64,000 bases of DNA from Ischnura elegans (lineage: Eukaryota > Arthropoda > Insecta > Odonata > Coenagrionidae): positions 7,378,001 to 7,442,000 of the forward strand of contig NC_060252.1 of the NCBI RefSeq assembly GCF_921293095.1, written 5' to 3'. How positions within the stretch are numbered: the stretch's first letter is position 1; each line of letters starts with the position of its first letter. This document shows, piece after piece, positions 32,546-43,919 of the stretch. Under the pieces are notes generated by a model that was not told where the DNA came from, did not search any database, and saw nothing but the letters and a program-made list of their open reading frames with translations. Both the position numbers and the translations under genes were made by a program.

Positions 32546-34815
32546 TTAACACATTCAGTGCGGATGACATATATATATGTCATGAGGGCTTTTCCACTCA
32601 GGCGGATGACATAGGTAAATGTATGTCTTCGGGAGTACGTTTTTCCACTGGTCACTAGGGTGCTCCGAGGGCGCCTAGCGTTACTTTTTCACCCTCCCGC
32701 AGTTCGGGAGTGACCTTACACCATTGCGGAAGTGTCCGTTTCTAGTTCTATGTGTTCCTTCATTTTTAGTGTTTTTTTGTTTACTTTACTGCTGTTTTTG
32801 GAACAATTTGGCAGGTTGAGATTTTTCTTTTCATTTCCTTCGTCTCTTTTTCATCATTCTTATCGTAAATATCATAATCATGTCTTACGTATGGATTATT
32901 TTTTTTTATTTGTTTTTTACCTTCATTTTTAATTTATTCATATTTTATGTGCTATCACAAAAATTATGATTAGACTAACTTTTTTATTAAAGATATTTAT
33001 CCCCGTTTAGTACTCACTACATTATAAAAAATTGATCTTAGTGCGGTGCTTCAGTTAATGATGTTATATTTGAATTTCTTTTGCTAGGAACATTTTTTAT
33101 TAATGCAAATTACGTTTATCCTGGGTGATTTTTTTTGGGTCTTTTTCCTACTTTTACTGCATATTTTCTCATTCGTTTCCCTAGGTCAATTACCAATCCT
33201 CTATTCATTTCGATTTTATTTCATTTTCTGCGTTATTCATACGTGTTGGGTTAGTTGCAGATTTTCTTCCTTTTCATAAAAAAATAACATATTAATGGCG
33301 TATGCAACACTGCATTACATTATCTACAGTATTGGTCTGTATTTTTTTACTCGTTTATTTGTTTCCTTAGCTTTGTAAACGAAATTGCGGAAAAGAATAG
33401 ACTCAGAGCTATTTTAAGCATTACGGCGTTTAACCATTATTTATTCCCTTGAAATAGTATTTTTATCTTATTTTTTAGTTTATTCATATCTTATGTGCAA
33501 CCACAAAAATTATTATCAGACTTAGTTTTTGTTAATAACGTGTATTCCCGTCTCAAAACTTACTATTTTATTCCAAAATGTTTCCATGCGGTCCAAAAGG
33601 TCGTATTTTATACTTTATTAATAATTTTAAAATATTATTGCAAATTATGTTTTTTTACATAATTTGGGTTTTTTTCCTAATTTTACGGCATATTTTCTCA
33701 GTCATTGCTCCGCATCAATTACATGTCCTCTGATCATTATGGTGTTTTCATTTTGTAGGTCATTAATACATTCTAGTGTTAGGTACAGATACAGTCTTAA
33801 TTTTCATAAAAACTAAGGTATTAATCACATACGCAACACTCCATTACACAAATTGTACTATTTTGCTGGATAATTTTTAAGGCTCAAGGTTGGAGTCCCT
33901 CCCTACCAGCGGCACTCCCAGAGATTATTTCAACTTGCCAATGATATTTTCTTTGAAATAATCCTCTCATAGACGGAGAAAAATGCAGAAAGCATTTTCC
34001 TCCGAAATCCTTCACCAAGGGCCTTCACTAAGGGCATACTGGATTGGAAGCTGTTGGACAGGGAGAACTGGAAACTTCACTGGGCCTTCTTCTCCACATG
34101 GGCGCAATTAGGGTTAACACGATTTCTAACGATTGGAGGTCAGAATTAGTGTGAGTACCGATATTCGGGAGAAAATGTGCCGTGATAGGTTTTTAGGAAT
34201 GATGCACGCTCTTCATTTCTCCGCTAACCGTGAAGGCATCCATAGGACAGTGACTGCAATTTGCCCAGAATGTGAAGAAAACCAGGGCTCTGTCTAAGGC
34301 CTTGCTTTCAAATATATCATAAAAATTTGTGAGAATTTTTATTGAAATGTTTCAATTTTGCAATAACTCTGAGGTAACATAGATTAAAAAATTGTTTATC
34401 CCATAAATTTATATTTTTCTTGCCGTTCATTGTGTGTTCTACTTCTGTGACTTGAAAAAATTAAATCTACGGCCGTTGAAACAAAAAAAATACACGTAAA
34501 GACTAATTCCAAGATATTTCCGCCATTAACCTAAGGAATCAATGGTAGAAGAAGTATTATAAACGGAAATATGAAAAGTTCACTCCTTCATACAAGGAAA
34601 ATTGCATGTGTGTAATGCGGGTTGCGTGAATTGTCAATTACTGGTGACGGGTGGCATACATGTATGTCATTAGGGTTTTTTACAAATTGCTTGAAATAGA
34701 AACAAAAAAATTGCAAATTCTGTTGTATTACTTCCAAGACCACCGTTATGAAGGAAAATCACCCATCCGTCACTGGAGGTTTCGGTGAAAATATCATCCG
34801 CATTGAATGTGTTAA
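32546..34815 (+). mobile_element. Decayed piggyBac-type transposon
   Basis: TTAA at 32546-32549 and 34812-34815 frames inverted ends (CACATTCAGTGCGGATGA on the left, CACATTCAATGCGGATGA inverted on the right). The TTAA duplication and such ends define piggyBac. Internally there is a small transposase remnant near 33890-34310, and the rest is T-rich and non-coding. Confidence 0.8.
33890..34320 (+). pseudogene. piggyBac transposase remnant lacking the core
   Basis: One frame from 34160 reads IREKMCRDRFLGMMHALHF, matching the family's SRDRFxxIxRxLHF motif of the N-terminal half. Some 15 codons later it reads ICPECEENQG, resembling the C-terminal cysteine-rich finger, and then a stop. In intact transposases these two parts are separated by several hundred residues carrying the DDD catalytic core, so that core has been deleted. 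It may explain why the 2.27-kb element has no long open frame. Confidence 0.65.
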
Positions 34816-35669
34816 TATATACCCCTGAGAGCACACGAAAAATTGTGGACTTATAAAATCTGTCTGTTTCGAGTCTATAGATTACTTAACCGATGGAAGT
34901 TTGATATGGGCCATGAATAAGCATGATGTATACTACGATTGCATACGTTGCAGGATACGGTCCCCATGGCAACCTTGTTTGGTTTTTAGGTTGCTAGGTA
35001 TTGCTTTTATATGTTAAGTGTTAATCATTCACCATGTTTTTGTGATAGCAGCTTAATAAAATAAGTCGTGTGCTTCTAACAAAAATAAGGCATTGACCTC
35101 ATTTGGTAAGTCTTACAAAACTGGCAACCCTAAAATCATGTTACCTTAAACAGACAGTTTCGTGGAATTTTAAACTTTTCATCATTAATTTAGATAGACA
35201 AGTATATTTTTCAGATTGTGGCATATCTAGTATAAGTGGAAGTTTTAATGAAAACAGTGTTTCAATGGACAAAGTGAGTGATTTAGTCGTCTCTGAAGAG
35301 AATGAGAATGAATATGTATGAGTAAACCTAAATAACATCTGCACAATATTATTTTATGGAAAATACATCAAATATTATTCTCAATCAGTGTTTCTGGGAT
35401 TCCTATTAATTTCCCTAAATCTTGCACTAATTGTTAGCCATATTCCATGTATCCTTTTCTCCAAATGGCATCAAATTCCATTTTACTTCATCTATTTCTT
35501 TCATTATCTATCCAAATCTGCATGTAGAGGTCATTCTCTCTGGTATCTTAAATAAACATTTCTCGTATGTATTTGTTTTATCAATTTCAATAGAAATCTA
35601 TAAGTCTTACAGAATTCTTATAAGAATTTCTCTAAGACTTATAAGAAATTTCCAATAGGGTTGCTTAAT

Positions 35670-35820
35670 ATGTGGCCACCACAAAAAACACCATTACGAA
35701 TGGCTGAAGAGTAAACTCAGTTGTATAGATACGCTCTGTTGTCCTCAGGGAATATTGAAGTTGTTCATGAGGTAACTGTGTTTGACAGTCCACTTTGAGG
35801 GATTATATACCATACCACCA
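35670..35820. repeat. Diverged direct repeat A, left copy
   Basis: About 150 bp that align with 37565-37715. Shared words include GGCTGAAG, GTTGTYCTCAGG, AATATTGAAGT, GTAACTGTGTTTGA and TTTGAGGGATTA. The two copies flank the region containing the copia remnant and could be its eroded LTRs or a segmental duplication. Confidence 0.6.
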
Positions 35821-36026
35821 ATTCTATGAAGGCCTTATGTGGCTTCAAAGTTCTGTCGGTTGCTATTTACATTTAATACAGACATTTACAAATATCCCTC
35901 ACTTAAGACAAATCCATGTACACATTGCACGCTTCATGGAGCTTCATCCATGCATGCAAGAGCATCAAATGCATCCAAAGTCTCCCTGAATTTGATATTC
36001 ATAAACCAACATAATCATTATCCCAA

Positions 36027-36226
36027 CAGGGGGGATCCAGGATTTCTTTCTGGGGAGGGCACAAGCAAGGCTGTATACAGGATTTTGTTCTGGGGGGCAC
36101 AAGGGTACCTCGTAATACAAAACAAGCGCAATAATAATGGGACTGTAGTAAAAATGTTGCATAATTTTGAAGAGTCTGGGGGGAGCACGTGCACCCCTGA
36201 CCCCTTCCCCCCTAGATCCGCCTATC
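36027..36226 (+). mobile_element. 200-bp hAT-type MITE, copy 1
   Basis: Starts CAGGGGGGATCCAGGATTT and ends TAGATCCGCCTATC, with the 8-bp flanks TATCCCAA and TAACCCAA (7 of 8). It aligns over its whole 200 bp with the reverse complement of 40854-41053. Inside, a GGATTTTGTTCTGGGGGGCA block repeats the start. It does not encode a protein; the open frames over it are incidental. Confidence 0.75.
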
Positions 36227-36449
36227 TAACCCAAACACGTAGAAACCATCATCGAAGGCTTGGTGAGTATGTGAGGGCTTAGGGTGGGGGGAATCACCAT
36301 GGTGAGGAGATTGCGGCCAAAAGGGTACCTCAAGGGACACATAAAGGGACACTAAATCTGGGCATTGAGTATACAAAGACTGGCACTCACTTAATTTTTT
36401 TGCACAGTCATGCAATGCACAGTTTGCAATGGTTTGCCACAGATTACAC

Positions 36450-36790
36450 GGGAGCAGAACACAGCAGGCACTTCTTTGAATGAGGCAGAGTGCATTGCCT
36501 TGGCTGAAGCTACAGAGAAGGCATCATCAATATCTTATGACTGTATTGATTGGTTCAAGTGAGAAGCCAACAAAAACTTGATGTTGTGAAAGGTGAAGAC
36601 GATTTGAAAAGTCTCCTATTTCTGACAGATGAGAGATTCATCTATTTCAGTGATAGTGAGCCCATTTATTCGGGAAAAGCCAAAAGATAACGTACTTTCT
36701 TTGTGCAACTCAACTCAAGAAATGATAGCCGATGTTCCAACTAAACCCCTGCCCAAATGAAAACAAGTATTTTGTGCCAATGAATGGCAT
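36450..36790 (+). pseudogene. Copia retrotransposon pol 3' end (RNase H), decayed
   Basis: Fragments in shifted frames match the copia RNase H: LNEAECIALAEATEKAS corresponds to the SSTEAEYIALSEATKEA signature. Further on, SPFIREK and then TQEMIADVPTKPLPK correspond to the conserved end of Ty1/copia pol (HFIRE, then IADxLTKPL). Between them are several stops and deletions. Only the last part of pol survives. It lies antisense to GNPDA between the two copies of direct repeat A. Confidence 0.8.
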
Positions 36791-37564
36791 TGTCATAGTT
36801 TCTTTAACATGTACATATGAAGTATTGCTTTGAATGTGTCACAGGATTTTTTTTTTCAGAACTTTTATGGTATTTTTTAGAAAGAATGTTTTCTTTGTGT
36901 AAGAACTACTGGCTAAAGTGGGTATTAAAATTAAATGATAGTAATAAAAATTGCAATGATATTCAAACCAATGTAAACAAACCGCCATGTAATTTATTAC
37001 CATAAATAAATTAACAATTGTAGTGAGGAGGTAACAATAGTAGCTAGGGACACGAGAAAAAACTAACGGGAGTCGTGTGTTGAGAGAGATACGAAAAAGA
37101 TGTGTTCTAAAAGGCTGGCAGAAAAAAAGTACTGGACACTTAGGAAAAGGAGGCGTCCACCAGAGAGAACCGATAGAAGAAAGGATGTGCAAATAAAAAT
37201 GGTGGAGAGAGTTCGAGAAAGGGATTGTGGAGGAAGATATCCGGCAGTGAGTGGAGTTGTGCAGCATTGAAACATCCGGCAGAGTTTGAGTGGAGTCGTG
37301 GAGAAGTGAACCCGATAAGTGGAACTTAAATCATTATTATAAATACGCAAGGAAAATGGGAAGAGTTAAAAGCCCATTGGAATAGATAGGGAAGTTATAC
37401 AATCTATTTGTTATAACGTCCGATTGTAAATTGGGCCCAATTAGTCTTCCTTTGTGATGTTTTGAATAGAAAAGTGTAAAAGTAATTTTGTGCATGTTAT
37501 TTCATAATTGTGTTTCTATAACCTACGGTAACATGAAACAAAAGGTGAGTAGTGTTACGCCAAG
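36791..37564. other. Copia downstream region or intron, nothing further recognised
   Basis: Starts with AT-rich DNA. Around 37020-37030 there is a purine run (GTAGTGAGGAGG) that could be the old polypurine tract. No LTR pair can be delimited from it. Confidence 0.35.
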
Positions 37565-37715
37565 AACCACATAAAACAGCACCACCAAAGGCTGAAGTGT
37601 AAACTCCTTCATATATATATATATATATGTTCTGTTGTTCTCAGGAAATATTGAAGTCGTTCATGATGTAACTGTGTTTGATAGACATCTTTGAGGGATT
37701 AAATCTCTCAGCACC
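37565..37715. repeat. Diverged direct repeat A, right copy
   Basis: Partner of 35670-35820. It carries an internal (AT)n expansion at 37613-37628, which the left copy lacks. The minus-strand frame over its right edge (37641 onward) is not the GNPDA continuation; the real exon stops at 37865. Confidence 0.6.
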
Positions 37716-37864
37716 TATTCCTTTTCTGTCATTACCCCTGTCAAAATCAACCCATAAACTATTTGTAAACACGTCATGCCATGTGCTGCGTGCAAGTGTG
37801 TACAGCTTATGCATCACACACATTATATTTATCACATAACAATTAAAAATATGTATGTACTCAC

Positions 37865-37966
37865 CAACATATTCATCCATGTTGAATGTCTTCAAGTACT
37901 TGAATGATATGAGCCCCTTTTTGTGGAACTCGATAAATTTCTTGTACATGCCCAAAGGGGTGCCAC
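37865..37966 (-). CDS. GNPDA: GNPDA exon with the MDEYVG motif
   Basis: 102 bp. The acceptor (TTACTTTCAG) precedes 37966 and the donor G/GTGAGT lies at 37865/37864. It encodes [18 protein letters not shown], then [23 protein letters not shown] belongs to the phosphate-binding loop, and FNMDEYVG contains the conserved aspartate (Asp72 of bacterial NagB) of the active site. It begins and ends in phase 1. Compared with the usual KKGDLSFKYVKTF, this copy reads [13 protein letters not shown]; loss of that aspartate is unusual but not a catalytic change. The upstream first exon (ending GLPT in the family) is not found in the window. Confidence 0.92.
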
Positions 37967-40569
37967 CTGAAAGTAATATAAACATTTAAATAAAAGAAAA
38001 ATTATGAAATAAATTTAAAAGGCCATTCGCTTACAAGTCAATCACTCATCCACTCAAGTTGCAAAACCAGTTAAGTAATGGATCATTTTATAGCATACCA
38101 CACTCCTTCAAAAGTTTAATTTTCCCAACCTAAATGTATATAGTTTACTCTGTTGAAATCTTTTAACACCTACATTTTTACCTTTGAAAATGGTTTCAAA
38201 TAAAAAGTATGTGGTGTGACTTGGAGATATTTCTATTCCCTCAAGCATTTCTACAGGGAAAAGAGCTATGTAGCCGCAAAGTCACTCCAACCTCAGCGGT
38301 GGGTTATTGACAATTTTTAATATCACTAATGAAAAAAAGTGGAGACACAATCGAGGTTAATTGATTGTTTTTGATGTATGCATGTTCTTTTGTAGAGGAA
38401 GGATGGGGTAACCCAAATCACCACCTATAACACACAGGTTAACAAAATACATAGATCCAACACTGCAGAAACGAAAAATTCCATCACAAAGTGTTTTCCC
38501 GTAAATGGGGAGTGGCACATGGTTTGGATGAAATGCAAAAGTTCAAAAACCAGTTTCCAACTGGTTGTGCAAAACCAGGCTTTCAAGTAGTGAAATTATT
38601 TCATACCATTAAAAATGTATCCAAGCTTTGCTTTTGTATGTGGGTCTTAAAATGGCTTATGGGTCAAAAAATTTCCCTTAAAAATGGAGTGGCGCTAGAT
38701 ATGCTTGTGGATTTTTTTTCTGTAGCTTTGGTGGTTTTACTATGACTTTGATACTTGAGAAACTTGAATTTTATGATGGTGTAGAAGTTGGTGTCACAGG
38801 GTGCCCAGCACATCAAAGCAGAAAAATTCACAAAGCATAATTCATCTGATTTCCCAGGGATACTTAACAAAAGTCATGGTTAATCTTACGTGATTACTGC
38901 GATAGATATGAAATCTAGAGAACCCAAAATTACTTCAACACTTTTAAATAATATTATATTTATGTATTTACAAGGACAAGGAATAGGTTAATTAGCACAC
39001 ATTGAATTTAGAAATTTATTCAATACAAGCCAAGACGCTGCTTCGAACTAATAAATAGATGCTGCCGTCACCTGGCATTCCATTCTTCGTATTTTTTAAT
39101 CTTAATTGAGTCAAGAGAGCTAGAAATTTCAATTCTGCTTTCTTGTCTGACAGTCCACGTTTCCATGCAGCTTTAAACGTTCAAATTAGCTACGTAATTA
39201 CGACAAGCACATTTTACGCCAAAAATGAGAGTTGTACTGTCAAAATCTTATGTGAAATGAATTAGAAATAAAAGATTTTGAAATTCCTGATTGGAGCAAA
39301 ATTTCATGAATAATTTATTCATATTTCCAGGGCTTAAAAATTCATGCAGAATTCCCTATTTTCCCGGATGCTAGACAGCCTGTTTTAACCTCAGTTGGTT
39401 TGGATAGGTGAGGGTAGAGCCTAGACTTATCCACAGGAATTTGAATATCACGCATTCAGGGTGAGAGGAGCAGTTTATTTCCCAAGGCCCCATGGTACTT
39501 CCAGGATTTCATTCGTGGCTGTCCAAAAGCTTCAGCTGGGATCTGAAGCTAAAACCCTTTGGCCAGCAACCAAGAGCATTAGGATACCCACTTGGAACCC
39601 ACACTTCCCCTCATTATATGCTGGCAATAGGACGTTCAAATATCAAAGATGATCATGATGACGTTAACTTAACAGTTGACTTTACAGGCAAATATTTCAT
39701 ATCAGGACTTCAGCCATTTTCCCTGTCATACCATTACATTTTAAAACAAAATGGAATTCCATGATTTTCTCTGAATTTTTCAGTTTTTGTAGAAGAGTGG
39801 CCAACCTGGATTGGCACAGTTATATACGTAGTCAACTCGAGCTGCACATGCATCTCTCTATTGCCAGCCTTAGTGTCAGCAGGGTGAAAACTCTTTGCTG
39901 CCAAATCAATAGTTCCTAGGCCTCTATCCAAGGCATGACAACATGTGTCGTAAATTGATGGTCATTTGAACCCTTGATGAAAAGGCCGTAAATTTCTGTT
40001 TACAAGGATATCTGGAAATAATTTAAATTAAAAACAAATGGTGTCTAACATACTTATGATTTCTGTTTGCACACAAATCTAGAGAAAAATTGGGATCTTT
40101 CTTCACATTGCTCGGTCTTCCCTTTCTCCAGAAACATCAAATCTAAAGATTGTGTGAATCATTGGTCACGTTGCAGGCACAAGATTGTTCCATCCTTCCT
40201 CTGCCCCTCCTTGCTAGTCTCCATAATCGCACTCCTTCCTTTTTCCCTTTCCCCACCTCCTGACCCAAACAAAAAATATAGACCATAGACTCGGCCTCCA
40301 TGGTGTATCCCAATGAGATGTCTATGAAACCCCAGACCACCTGTCTGCACTTGAGGGAAAACTAATTGTAGATCAACCGAATGGGGGTAAGCATGAACGC
40401 ATGGGAGAGCATGGTGGAAATGTGCGTATGATATATGATTCACAGAGATACATATGGGTATGCCACCTTAGGACATATATATAAAGGGATGTGTGAGTAC
40501 TCGATAATGCGGGGTGAGTAGTTGCTACTCAACTTGAGTGCTTTGAGTAGTATTACGAATGTCACAGTG
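37967..40569. other. Upstream GNPDA intron or intergenic DNA
   Basis: No exon with family similarity was found. Minus-strand frame 39734-39931 contains a short well-formed peptide (HPADTKAGNREMHVQLEL) of unknown origin. Other frames are unsupported. Confidence 0.45.
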
Positions 40570-40670
40570 AACATCCCGATAACAGCCTTTACAACACCTT
40601 TCGGCCTGTTCGAATTCCTATACATGACGTTTGGACTGCGAAATGCCGCCCAGACATTCCTACGCCCAGG
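40570..40670 (+). pseudogene. Ty3/gypsy RT scrap
   Basis: Encodes NIPITAFTTPFGLFEFLYMT followed by FGLRNAAQTF, matching the conserved RT block TAxxTPFGLFEFxxMPFGLRNAAQTFQR of gypsy elements. Only about 33 residues survive. It belongs to a lineage other than the Mag-like element, whose equivalent block reads RYARLPFGIASAPAIFQ. Confidence 0.8.
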
Positions 40671-40853
40671 CATTGTCTCGGGAACACCGGCGAGAGCTAT
40701 GTATTACACTTAGTGACCATGTGAGTTTGCTCTTGCTGCATTCAAATATATACATATAATACTGGATCTTACTGCATCTGGTTTTTTGGGGTAGCTACCT
40801 TACCCTACTAAGAAGTGACAATATATAAATATAGGTAACTACTAACTTACCAT

Positions 40854-41053
40854 CATAGGCGGATCTAGAAGGGGGCACGGGGGCTCAGGCCCCCCCAAAA
40901 CCTTGCATTAAATTTGCAATATTTTGAATACGGTCCCATTATCATTGCGTTCGCTTTGTATTACAGATTATCCTTGTGCCCCCTAGAACAAAATCCTGGA
41001 CACGGTCGCGCTTGTGCCCCTCCCCTCAGAAAAAAAACCTGGATCCACCCCTG
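40854..41053 (-). mobile_element. 200-bp hAT-type MITE, copy 2
   Basis: Same family and same length as 36027-36226, in the opposite orientation. On the plus strand it starts CATAGGCGGATCTAG and ends GGATCCACCCCTG, with flanks CTTACCAT and CTTACTAA (6 of 8). The two copies share the pattern of short inverted ends and an internal GGATTTTGTTCT block. Confidence 0.75.
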
Positions 41054-41816
41054 CTTACTAATGTGTATTATATGTATAAATACTTCACGAAATTCTTTTA
41101 TGAGGTGTATGACACAAAAATGTCCAAGGTTGGGCATACACAGTAAAATACACTATTAAAGATGAAAATAAATTTTCATGGGCATCTACCACCTTCCTCA
41201 GAGTTAGGATTTGTATTAAATTGTCTTGTATTGTGTGAGCCAAACCTGGAATATTTTCATCTTATATGTATAAATATTCAAGGCTGATATCCCAAAGCCC
41301 CTTTCCCCTCCATCTTACTGCCTAACAGTGTTATATATTAAAAAAACACAATGTAAATTAGCTATGCAAATGAGGCTCTGATTTTCATGGTTGAACTGAC
41401 CTCGCAGATCGCTACTGAGTTCTCAGTCAGCCACATAGCCAGAAAGGTATGAAGAGTTTGGGTGTTATGTGGGTTGCCTGCAGTGACACTCTTTTGTCAT
41501 CGCTATGGAGGTATCAGACAACGATACACTCGTTACAAACTTTTCAGCAACTTAACGGTGAAATAATCTTTCAGCATTACAAGAATTCATTGATTACTGG
41601 AAGACATAATTGAATGTAACAACATGATTAGAAAATGGGAGTGCTGGAGGGCTTGTGGTCTTCTCAGCAGATGCGTTGCAGGTAGTCACCTCCAGGGAAA
41701 AAAATATGGGGGATGTTTATGCCCCCAAAACACCCCTATGGTTATAAAAAATACCTAGGTACATTATTAAAACAATTTATACTGATCAACCTTTACCAAT
41801 ACTATTATAATTATTC
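41054..41816. other. No gene recognised
   Basis: AT-rich, without recognisable coding or element boundaries. Confidence 0.5.
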
Positions 41817-43530
41817 ACAAAATCACATTCATCCATTGTTATCCAATCCATTATTTAAGCCCTACCTAACTAAATACCTCAACATGCACGCCTGAATTTA
41901 TCTAACGCCATAATATGGACTCATTGTCACGATGTCCGAAGGCCTGCCTAGTGTAAGTTATTTATAACCGACAGCATTATATATTTAATATACAACCCAT
42001 ATTCACCTCTTCCAAATCTAAACTTTAGCCTGAAAAATTCATGTTCCTAATCTTTTTGTGTAACAATGTCATATTATCATTACCAAAAATGGATTAACAA
42101 TGTTAACGAATTGCCCATTTGCATACATTCAAATGAATTAAAATATTGTTATGCACTTAATATATGCCCAATGTAATTGCACCTTGATGGATGTTTTCGA
42201 ATATGTTCACTTTATTTAGGTTAATTGTCAACTGACGGTAGTAAAATGTTGTCAATACCTTAACGACATTCCATTTTACTGGATTTGTACCAGCACTTTT
42301 ATTTTCACAAAAATGACAGGTAAAGTGTTTTATTTTATGTCATCAATCACAAAGATATTAAAATATTTTATTTTTACAACATCTCCTTTGTGACATACTC
42401 AAAGGTACATAGAAAATGGTTTTATTGCCTTTACTTGTACAATGCATTAGGGAGAAATTACATGCACACCATTTAATAGCATTTAAAATTATTAAATCAA
42501 TAATTTCAAATGCTATTAAAATAATATCATTAAAAAAATCGAGACAAAATATCAACAACAATAATACAAATCGACCTTAGCAATAGGTACAATTTATTCT
42601 GGTCAGCGTGTTACTTAATTATATTTTCATTGTCGCAATATACGGAGGCCTGCCTATTCTGAGTTATTTCTTATCAACTGTAAGATGCAATATTAAATCC
42701 CTAATCTACTGCCCCAAGTCTAAACTATAGATGGGAAAAAATACATGCATTAGTTACAAAAATAAAAAAAGACTCTGTACAATATTATCGAAAAACATCA
42801 CAAAAACAGTAATGCAAATAGTACTAAGCACTGGAATAAAGATCACGGCAACATATCATATGTTATATTCAATGGCTTCCATATTTAAATACAAATGACA
42901 AATGCACCAACTGTTTTAGCCAGGGATAAGTCACATTTGCATGTTATCAAATAACCTTTACAATCTGCGACTCATGCGGAAAACCAACAAACTTTGGAAG
43001 AAAAAATATTCCATCACATTCCCAATAAGGGTGCAATTTTGTAAGCATTTGGTGCAAATTAATGACTTATCCCTGTTACACCCCCTCCCCACGATGAGGG
43101 AACAGTTTGGATTTGAGGGGGGCATGCACTACACTACTACCAAAATTAATAAGAATAAAAAAAACTACACAAAATATAATTAGCAAATCATAGCAATCAA
43201 GCACTACTACTACTAATATCATTCATTCATTCATAAACCACATTCGATTCACTCATTCATCAAATCACATCCCATTACGTCCTTCATAAAATCACATTCA
43301 TCCATTCATACAGCCCTGCCTACCTAAATACTGCTTTATACGCCTGAATTAATTAAACGCCTAAATACGGAATCGTGGCCACGATATACGAAGACCTGCC
43401 TAATCTGAGTTATTTCTACTCGACGGTAGGACGCAATATAAAATCCCTACTCTCCTGCCGCAAATCCTAACTATGCCTGGAAAAAATACATGCATCAATA
43501 AAAAATATACAAACACCCTGTACAATAATT
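41817..43530 (+). repeat. Three diverged direct repeats spaced about 720 bp
   Basis: Copies at about 41817-42060, 42610-42800 and 43270-43530 share, in order: CGATRTCCGAAGGCCTGCCT-like, GAGTTATTT, CAATAT, AAATC, CTAAACTA and AAAAATACATGCATYA. Copies 1 and 3 also share CAAAATCACATTCATCCAT and TACGCCTGAATTA upstream. This is a tandemly duplicated unit with diverged intervals. No coding content is recognised. Confidence 0.55.
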
Positions 43531-43599
43531 GCAAAAAAAGCAAAAAAAAACAACTATCTTCATGCTTGGTGTCTCCTTTCTTCCAATCTTCATTCTTAC

Positions 43600-43719
43600 T
43601 TTCTTCATGATAAAATCCTCAATTCTCTGGTTGTCGGCGCAGTAACCTTCAGGTGTCCATTTCATGGACCTCCACAGTTGTCTCCAAAAGCAATCGCTGT
43701 CGTTGTCCACAAGCTTCAC
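43600..43719 (-). CDS. Possible exon B of an unidentified minus-strand gene
   Basis: 120 bp bounded by an acceptor (CTTATATTACCACAG) at 43720 and a donor (AAA/GTAAGA) at 43600/43599. One frame is fully open and encodes KLVDNDSDCFWRQLWRSMKW followed by TPEGYCADNQRIEDFIMKK. A second frame is open for 23 codons. I cannot name the protein. In the first frame its phase does not match exon A (45069-45166), so the two may belong to different transcripts or be untranslated exons. Confidence 0.4.
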
Positions 43720-43919
43720 CTGTGGTAATATAAGAAAAAATTCTCATAATCCAACAAAGGGGAGACCTAAAAAGTTAACTCTCAGCTCAGATATATCATT
43801 TCGAGGAAGACGTTCAGAAAATATTAACTATTTATTAAAAATGCAAGAGTGGGTAATTTCAAATTATGTGACGCTTAACTCATCGGCGATATTTCAATGT
43901 ATTTTCATTATTCTTTAAA

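Larger units (their letters stand above)
32200..35660. mobile_element. Element with CCCTATTGGAAATTTCTTA ends enclosing a piggyBac
   Basis: Exact 19-bp inverted ends (CCCTATTGGAAATTTCTTA) at 32200-32218 and 35642-35660. Both sides carry subterminal repeats of TCTTACAGAATTCTTATA-type words (32221-32340, 35590-35645). Only TT is shared by the immediate flanks, so the target duplication is unclear and the superfamily undetermined. A 2.27-kb piggyBac-like element sits inside, leaving about 1.2 kb of its own sequence with no coding capacity seen. Confidence 0.65.

Noticed and set aside
37613-37628. Regulatory AT-rich element
   Set aside because: A simple (AT)n microsatellite inside a repeat copy.
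37641-37864. Continuation of the GNPDA frame downstream of the MDEYVG exon
   Set aside because: A consensus donor ends the exon at 37865. The following residues do not match the family and belong to intron and direct repeat A. A faint resemblance of [10 protein letters not shown] to the missing exon is also present in the left copy of the repeat, with stops, so it is not the exon.
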